Source: Planctomycetota bacterium
GTDB lineage: Bacteria; Planctomycetota; UBA1135; UBA2386
Direction of reading: 5' to 3'
Length of the DNA: 39,493 nt
NCBI GenBank assembly: GCA_016793305.1
Contig: JAEUHU010000514.1
Location: 1 to 39,493 of the forward strand
Shown: in pieces, positions 38,381-39,493 of the stretch
How positions within the stretch are numbered: position 1 is the first letter of the stretch
Layout of the letters: every line of letters starts with the position of its first letter
Translations under genes and position numbers: made by a program
The notes under the pieces: model-generated
What the model was told of the DNA's origin: nothing
What the model saw: only the letters and a program-made list of their open reading frames with translations
Databases searched by the model: none

Positions 38381-39493
38381 TCAGCGACGACCGAACCTCC
38401 AGGCCAGCAGGGATTCGGCGAGCAACCCGACCAGCAGCAGTGCGGCCAACAGGTGCCAGAGTTCGCCCTCGCCTTCGCCGTCCGCAGCCGAGGCATCGCC
38501 TTGCACGAAGGTGACGCGGCGGTGCAGTTCGTTCGGGTAGAGCCGTTGGAACGCCGCGGCGCCGAATGCGCGCAGGTCGCTCTCGGCGGTCGACACGTTG
38601 CGCGCGAACAGCCGCGTGTCGGCAACACCATCGTGGCGCGCCAGCACGAGCTCGTAGGCGCCGAGCCGCCGCAGTTCGGCCATCGGCACGGTCAGCTCGG
38701 GCGGCGCCGCCGGGGCGCCGGGTGCTGCCGCCGGTGCTTCCGGCACCGTGAACGTGCGCTCGTCGTCGCCGCCGATCGCGCGCACCGTCGCATCCGGGCG
38801 GAAGCTGCCGGCGTCGAGCGGCAGGCGGAGGCTGCCGTCGGTGACGAAGTTGCTGCCGCTGGTGTCGCTGCGGCGCGCGACCGAGCGGTGCAGCTGGTTG
38901 GCGATCACCAGGAACAGGTCCGTGCTCGGCAGGTTCGACCAGAAGGTGTCGGCGGTGATCGCTAACTGCGCCACCTCGCCCGCCCCGTGGTCGCGCGTCG
39001 CCAGCAGCGGCGGGCCGTCGGCGTCGCGGATGCGCACCACCACCGCAGCGCGCCCGGTCGGATCGTCGCCGAGCACGAGCCAACGCTTCACGACGACGAC
39101 GTTCGCGATCAGCAGGTCGAGCACTTCGGCGACCCCACTGCAGACCGCATGCTCGGGACGCACCAGCGCCGCCCGTTCGGGCTTGTCCGGATCGCCGGCG
39201 ACGTCGCCGAACGGCAATGGCAGCAGGCCGCGGCCTTCCTGCCACAGCAGCTCGTTCCAGCGGGCCCCGTCGACCAGGGCACCACTCGTGACCACGAGCC
39301 CGCCCCCGCGCGTCACGAACTCGTCGAGGCGCCTGGCCACCGCCGCGGTCGGGGCGCCGAGGTTGCACAGCCACACCACGTCGAACGACTGCAGGTCGAC
39401 CTCGTCGAGGCCGGTGTCGCCGACCACCGCCGTCTCGACGCCGCTCTCCTGCATCTCGAACGCCGCCTGCAGGAAGAACGTCTCGCCGAGCTC
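38381..39493 (-). CDS. BatA-like membrane protein, C-terminal part (5' end outside window)
   Basis: The frame is open through the window edge, so the N-terminus (probably a membrane-anchored BatA domain and perhaps VWA) is missing. About 370 residues are visible. They start ELGETFFLQAAFEMQESG and have a Rossmann-like part (LQSFDVVWLCNLGAP, VTRGGGLVVTSGALVD) as in the C-terminal half of BatA-type proteins. A beta module follows (PELTVPMAELRRLGAYELVL), and a C-terminal membrane segment with a basic tail (LLAALLLVGLLAESLLAWRFGRR, cut here to LLAALLLVGLLAE). It is the first visible gene of the operon; moxR and DUF58 genes would be expected further upstream. Confidence 0.78.
   Translation of the reverse strand, partial: ELGETFFLQAAFEMQESGVETAVVGDTGLDEVDLQSFDVVWLCNLGAPTAAVARRLDEFVTRGGGLVVTSGALVDGARWNELLWQEGRGLLPLPFGDVAGDPDKPERAALVRPEHAVCSGVAEVLDLLIANVVVVKRWLVLGDDPTGRAAVVVRIRDADGPPLLATRDHGAGEVAQLAITADTFWSNLPSTDLFLVIANQLHRSVARRSDTSGSNFVTDGSLRLPLDAGSFRPDATVRAIGGDDERTFTVPEAPAAAPGAPAAPPELTVPMAELRRLGAYELVLARHDGVADTRLFARNVSTAESDLRAFGAAAFQRLYPNELHRRVTFVQGDASAADGEGEGELWHLLAALLLVGLLAESLLAWRFGRR

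Noticed and set aside
1..39493. CRISPR arrays, insertion sequences, phage genes or rRNA
   Set aside because: No regularly spaced repeats, transposase or integrase motifs, or rRNA-like sequence were found by reading.

Overview
The window is high-GC bacterial DNA (codons in many genes end almost uniformly in G or C). It is packed with about 33 protein genes, one tRNA and at least one strong structured-RNA candidate. The gene content suggests a member of the Planctomycetota or a close relative: an NPCBM-domain secreted protein, a run of S1C/HtrA-like proteins, a BatA-like/VWA/DUF4175-like envelope operon, MoxR, and an ECF sigma factor with anti-sigma and RseB-like genes. This is inference from gene content; there is no rRNA or other firm marker.

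Layout. 1-1315: C-terminal end of a fatty-acid beta-oxidation protein (enoyl-CoA hydratase domain, probably FadN-like) followed directly by a small outer-membrane-type lipoprotein. 1376-3718 (minus): SAM methyltransferase and a TPR lipoprotein. 3769-5684 (plus): a cysteine-synthase-like PLP enzyme translationally coupled to a MoxR AAA+ ATPase. 5685-6357: a compact structured RNA ending in a textbook intrinsic terminator, then a frataxin (CyaY) gene. 6369-10358 (minus): membrane histidine kinase, RluA-type pseudouridine synthase, an NtrC-like AAA+ regulator lacking the sigma-54 contact loop, and a small unknown protein. 10598-13018 (minus): ECF sigma factor, zinc-finger anti-sigma factor and RseB-like sensor, with a likely self-recognised promoter. 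13316-14239 (minus): secreted protein with calcium-binding-type repeats. 14461-14537: tRNA-Arg(CCG). 14747-16543: M61 peptidase. 16585-17982 (minus): tail-anchored unknown protein, lexA with a visible operator, and a dual CDGSH iron-sulfur protein. 18177-20717 (plus): hemerythrin-like protein, DEDDh exonuclease, hot-dog thioesterase and CPBP protease. 20800-23467 (minus): a metal-chelate/cobalamin-type ABC importer. 23546-24085 (minus): a lipoprotein.

24160-39493 (minus) is about 15 kb of co-oriented genes, mostly joined by ATGA/GTGA overlaps. In transcription order it holds a BatA-like protein (cut by the window edge), a VWA membrane protein, a DUF4175-like membrane protein, a long coiled-coil secreted protein, a TPR secreted protein, an NPCBM protein, one catalytically intact HtrA-like protease, two HtrA-like proteins that have lost all three catalytic residues, and a secreted unknown. 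It reads as one envelope machine or signalling complex and is the best candidate here for an undescribed system. The second is the structured RNA in front of cyaY. The third is the lexA operon, where a 17-bp palindrome precedes lexA and a C-tail-anchored protein is encoded directly upstream.
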